Shown one piece after another: positions 60,608 through 64,000 of a stretch of 64,000 nt of DNA. The stretch lies in the NCBI RefSeq assembly GCF_000143415.4, contig NW_003314401.1, positions 62,001 through 126,000 of the forward strand, given 5' to 3'. Below the pieces are notes generated by a model. It did no database searches. It worked only from the letters and a program-made list of their open reading frames with translations, and was not told where the DNA came from. The stretch is from Selaginella moellendorffii (taxonomy: Eukaryota; Streptophyta; Lycopodiopsida; Selaginellales; Selaginellaceae). The first letter of the stretch is position 1. The number at the start of each line of letters is the position of its first letter. The position numbers were made by a program, and so were the translations under genes.

Positions 60608-61701
60608 ATGACAATGCCTAAAGAATACGTACAAATTTCGTACCTCACAATTTAGAAATTGTGGCGCATTTATTTCATCGTTCTTTAGTTTTAACTCAAA
60701 AGTTTCGAATCCCAATAGATCGGGAGTTCGATCCTGGATTTGTTAACGTCGCGTGTTCGATTCTTCGCCCCAACGCACTAGCATAGATCTTGGGTTCGAT
60801 TCCGGATTTCTTGGCGTCCCGTGTTCGATTCTTCGCCCTAAAATCTCTAACGCGCTCAGACAGCCAAGGGAGGAATAATCAGCCAAGCTCGCCAAGGAGC
60901 AAGCCATCAGAGACTCTAGTCCAATTCACCTTGTTATCATCCTCGCGCGGCCCAACTCTTCGCTAGCTCTCAGAGACCCTTTTGTGATCAAACGCACAAG
61001 AGATGCGTCAGACGGCACTTCCTATCGGGTATTTGACATCGCAGAGCACACACAAGGAACTGTAATCACCGCTATGGCACCGAAAAGCATACGATTTGGA
61101 ATGCTCCTGGCTTCCTATCAAGAGGGCGAAAAGACGTTCTAGACCAACCCTAGCGATCCAAGCCATAGCTCACGCTACAAGGACCGTGGCAGGGAGGCCG
61201 CTACAAAACCTAAATCAATTGAGATCGAAGGTCGGCTACGAGATTTATATCGGTTCTTTAAACCCTAAAATAGCTGGCGAAGAGATTCGAACCGCGCCCG
61301 CTGTTTAAAAAAGAAAAAGGCGGTAAGTCTCTATCTTTAGAACGCCCTTGCTCACAATCCTCGGGTTTCCAGCTCCAGTTCACCACTTCACGCCTGTCAA
61401 GCCCCTGGCGATCTTTCCAGTCTCGAGGCCCTTTTCCTTGGGCTGATCTCGGGGATTTGTGTGTCTGTACATTGCCACTGGATGAATCCATTGTATAAGT
61501 TCATCACTCCCATCGCTAAGCTGCTTGGTCCCAGAGCCTGGAAGCGCTGGTGAAGAGCTCGAGCTATGCATCGCCGACAATGGATTGCTCTCCAAGACGG
61601 TGGCTGTTTCAACACGCCACAAAAACTAAGAACAATCTTTATGCAAACATGCCAGTTCGGCATTTGCTGCTGAGTGTTTCATGGCCGAGGATCTCTCAGA
61701 C
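60608..61701. other. Spacer between tandem SDE3-like genes
   Basis: About 1.1 kb with no gene. At about 60718-60840 a segment with TTCGATCCTGGATTTGTTAA and CGTGTTCGATTCTTCGCCC is present twice with small changes. Weak tRNA T-arm-like motifs occur here and at about 61288. Confidence 0.5.
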
Positions 61702-64000
61702 TTAGACTGCTTCGCGCCATGGCTGGTCCTTAGCTTCATCGTCGCTGGTCTCCAGGTAGTCAGGAATATTGCCAGCAGCGTCGGGTGATGGAATCGGGCA
61801 GCCAGTGTATGATCCATTCCGGATGCAATAGCGCAGGAACTCGTTCCAGTGCTCGTTCTGCCAAAGCATACGTTGGAAAAACCATGTTTTGAGAGGAAAC
61901 ACGCACCTTGGAGAGGATGCCCGGGTTGCCCACGACGACGAGCAGCGCTTGCGGGCGAGTGATGGCCACATTGAAGCGCTTGGGATTGAACAAGAATCCC
62001 AGGTTGAACTTCTTGTCGTGCCCCAGGAACTCCAGTGACGAGCGGACGGTGCTCACGATGATGGCACGCTTCTCCTGGCCCTGGAACTCCTCCACGCTTC
62101 CAACTTTGATCTCTGCGAGCCTCTCTTTCGATAAGGGGCCTTTGATCTTCTCGACCTGCTTGCGGTATGGTGTGATGATCCCGATCTCCGTTGCCAAGGG
62201 CTTGTTTCTCCTCATATCCCTCAGACTTTTCACCACCTCCATCACTTTGCTCACTTCTGCTGCATTGAACCACGACGGACTATTGCCCTCCCGCAAGTCT
62301 TTGCCTTCCACCCCAATGAAGAGGATTGGAAATTTCTTGTTTGGAAGCCAGCCCCACTCGCACAAGGAGCGCGAGAACTCTCCAGCGCAAGGAACTAGTT
62401 CACCCTGATAAAAGAGCCTCGAAGGCAGATCCAAGATGCTGGGGTGCGAGCGATAGTTTCTCACAAGCTTCGTCACCATTTCCTTCTTGAAGGGAGGGGT
62501 GTAAGGTGGCGAGGATATGAGACGCTCCAGGAATGACTTGCTGAGGCCGAACTTGTCTGCCAGCGGCGACCGGATCACGGGGCCGAGCTGCTGATGATCC
62601 CCCGCAAGAACAAGCACGGTGCTTGGGGCCGCAAAGTTGATGGCCGCCACCATCGCCTCGGGCTCGGTTGGCTGGCCGGATTCGTCCAGAAAGATGTGAG
62701 AAAAGTGACCGGCGGGAACACCACGAGAGTGGAGCATTCCGGCACTCATACATGTCGTGACGATGATTTTGAAAGACGTGAGCTCCTCTCGACTCGGGCA
62801 ATTGAAAAACGGGCTACCATCGCCGTTGGAGAATTCCTTCACTTTGTTAGGGATGCCGGCGCGTGAGCGCGTGAAAGCATTGAGACGGAGCATGTGTCGA
62901 TTCTCCACGAACTTGGCCAGGCGCTCGAGCAAGAGGTCCGAGGCATTGTTGGAGGGAGCACAGGCCAAGATGACCCCGTCCTTGTTGTGGCGACGGACTT
63001 GCAAGATGGCCTCGACAACCGTCACAGTTTTCCCAGTTCCGGGTGGACCGAAGATGATATATGGCGGAGCACCTCTCTTTGCGACGATCTCTTGCACCGC
63101 AGACATCTGTTCTTCGTTGAGCGAACCATGGCTTATGGGACGAAACCTTAGCGGTGGTGGTGGTGGTGGCGGGGGCGAGATTTTCGGGCTTGGAAACACG
63201 AACATGTTGCAAAGCTGGGGCGAGATGCTGGCAACTGCATGGTGGCATCGCTTCAAGTTCGTTCTGGAGAAGGAAAACCGAACGTCAAAACGCGTGCCCT
63301 GGATGAACACCCGGTGGAAATCGTTGGCAAACTTGAGGAAAACTTCCTCTGCACTAACTCGGTGTACATATCCCTTCAACAAAGCAACATCCACAACTAG
63401 ATCATAACAAGTACACATATGTACTTACCTCGTATTCCTTGTCTTGCGTACCGGGAGGCATCAAGTAAATTCGATCCCTGTAGAGCACGGAAGGTCGTCT
63501 CTCGGCAAGGCCAAGCACTTTCAAAATGAGGAACCCGGAGTCTTGCCTCATCACCACGTTTTCCATGTCATAGGCTCGGATATCAAACTGCGCGAAAACC
63601 AACCAAGCTCGTGTGATCATCAAGATCAACCATAAGATTACCTCCATTTGGTACTCTTCGGCATAGAGAAGCGCCGCGAAGTAGCGGGCGTAAGTCGCAG
63701 GCGAGAGGCCGTCGTTGAATACCCGCGGAGGGATCTTCTTTTGGAAGTCCCTCCTCACACCAGCAGGCATCCAAAATGGTGGAAGAACAAGCTCAAACTT
63801 GGGTGCCGGTGGTGAGACGCCAGGAACAATGTTGCGAGATCGAGGCATCTTCTTGGGCTTGGGCTTGCAATATGGAGCCGTCGGCCGCGAATCCTTGGAA
63901 ACTTCATCGTCTCCGGTGGCCTGGATGTGCTGCACGACTCTCCACGCCGGTTGCAAGTCGCACAGGATCCTGGCCGGGTAGTAGCCAACTTGGCCGGGAG
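61702..64000 (-). CDS. SDE3-like RNA helicase, copy 2 (5' partial)
   Basis: Close tandem paralogue of the 57969-60607 gene in the same orientation; the N-terminus lies beyond the window. Visible parts: QPAWRVVQHIQATGDDEVSK, VLPPFWMPAGVRRDFQK, then the helicase core with GPPGTGKT, DESGQPTEPEAM (copy 1 has DESGQATEPE), LAGDHQQLGPVI, VGSVEEFQGQEK and VAITRPQALLVVV, ending QPWREAV with TAA at 61702-61704. Exon boundaries coincide with copy 1. The segment before CPSRE is shorter and different (FSNGDGSPFFN), and a Pro run after ISP is longer. Nothing disables it in the visible part, so it is probably functional. Confidence 0.9.

Noticed and set aside
61270-61310. Possible minus-strand tRNA 3' half (GGTTCGAATC at about 61288)
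   Set aside because: The T-arm stem does not pair beyond one or two bases and no matching D or anticodon arm is found.
1-64000. CRISPR arrays, bacterial operons, phage or intact transposons
   Set aside because: No regularly spaced repeats, no Shine-Dalgarno-driven operons, and no transposase, integrase or reverse-transcriptase motifs were found; genes are split by spliceosomal introns.

Overview
The window reads as nuclear DNA from a land plant, most likely a lycophyte such as Selaginella (inference). Genes are packed tightly, most introns are only 50-80 bp, plant-only families are present (CIPK, TBL/PMR5, PRAF, SDE3, extensins with an Ole e 1 domain), and there are five intron-poor pentatricopeptide repeat (PPR) genes. 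No bacterial operon, virus or intact transposon was seen. Both window edges cut through genes.

Layout. 1-5874 (+): the larger, C-terminal part of a BTAF1/Mot1 Snf2-family ATPase. 6124-7440 (-): Ole e 1/proline-rich wall protein. 7738-9588 (-): UBA-UAS-UBX cofactor of p97/CDC48. 9709-10916 (-): ERD2-like seven-helix protein. 11760-13160 (+): organellar rhomboid protease. 13337-14248 (+): organellar adenylate kinase. 14659-16274 (-): maspardin-type alpha/beta hydrolase. 16373-18247 (+): PPR. 18322-19920 (-): TBL O-acetyltransferase. 20035-21071 (+): ubiquitin-like/SAYSvFN protein. 21362-23910 (-): hybrid histidine kinase. 25887-27976 (+): CIPK. 30281-31372 (+): plant carboxylesterase. 31895-37279: three PPR genes. 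37365-38360 (-): DsbA-like thiol oxidoreductase. 38541-38613 (+): tRNA-Ala(CGC). 39427-42566 (-): large extensin with one apparent frameshift.

From about 45.5 to 49.2 kb lies a visibly AT-rich island holding only decayed gene copies: two inverted copies of one unknown gene, a bulb-lectin fragment, and a remnant of the 3' end of the neighbouring gene. After it come a single-exon protein with TPR/Sel1-like helices (49251-51263, -), a PPR (51805-53421, +), a PRAF PH-RCC1-FYVE-BRX protein (53435-56934, -), and two tandem SDE3-like RNA helicases (57969-60607, and 61702 to beyond the window end, both -).

These are independent eukaryotic genes rather than a pathway cluster. Themes that recur are head-to-head pairs whose start codons are about 100 bp apart (maspardin/PPR, TBL/SAYSvFN, PPR/PPR), local duplication (SDE3 pair, PPR cluster), and wall or secretory functions (two Ole e 1 extensins, TBL, ERD2-like). 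Exon structures were read by eye from GT/AG sites, frame continuity and remembered family sequences. Most ends are good to the codon, but internal junctions are not transcript-verified.
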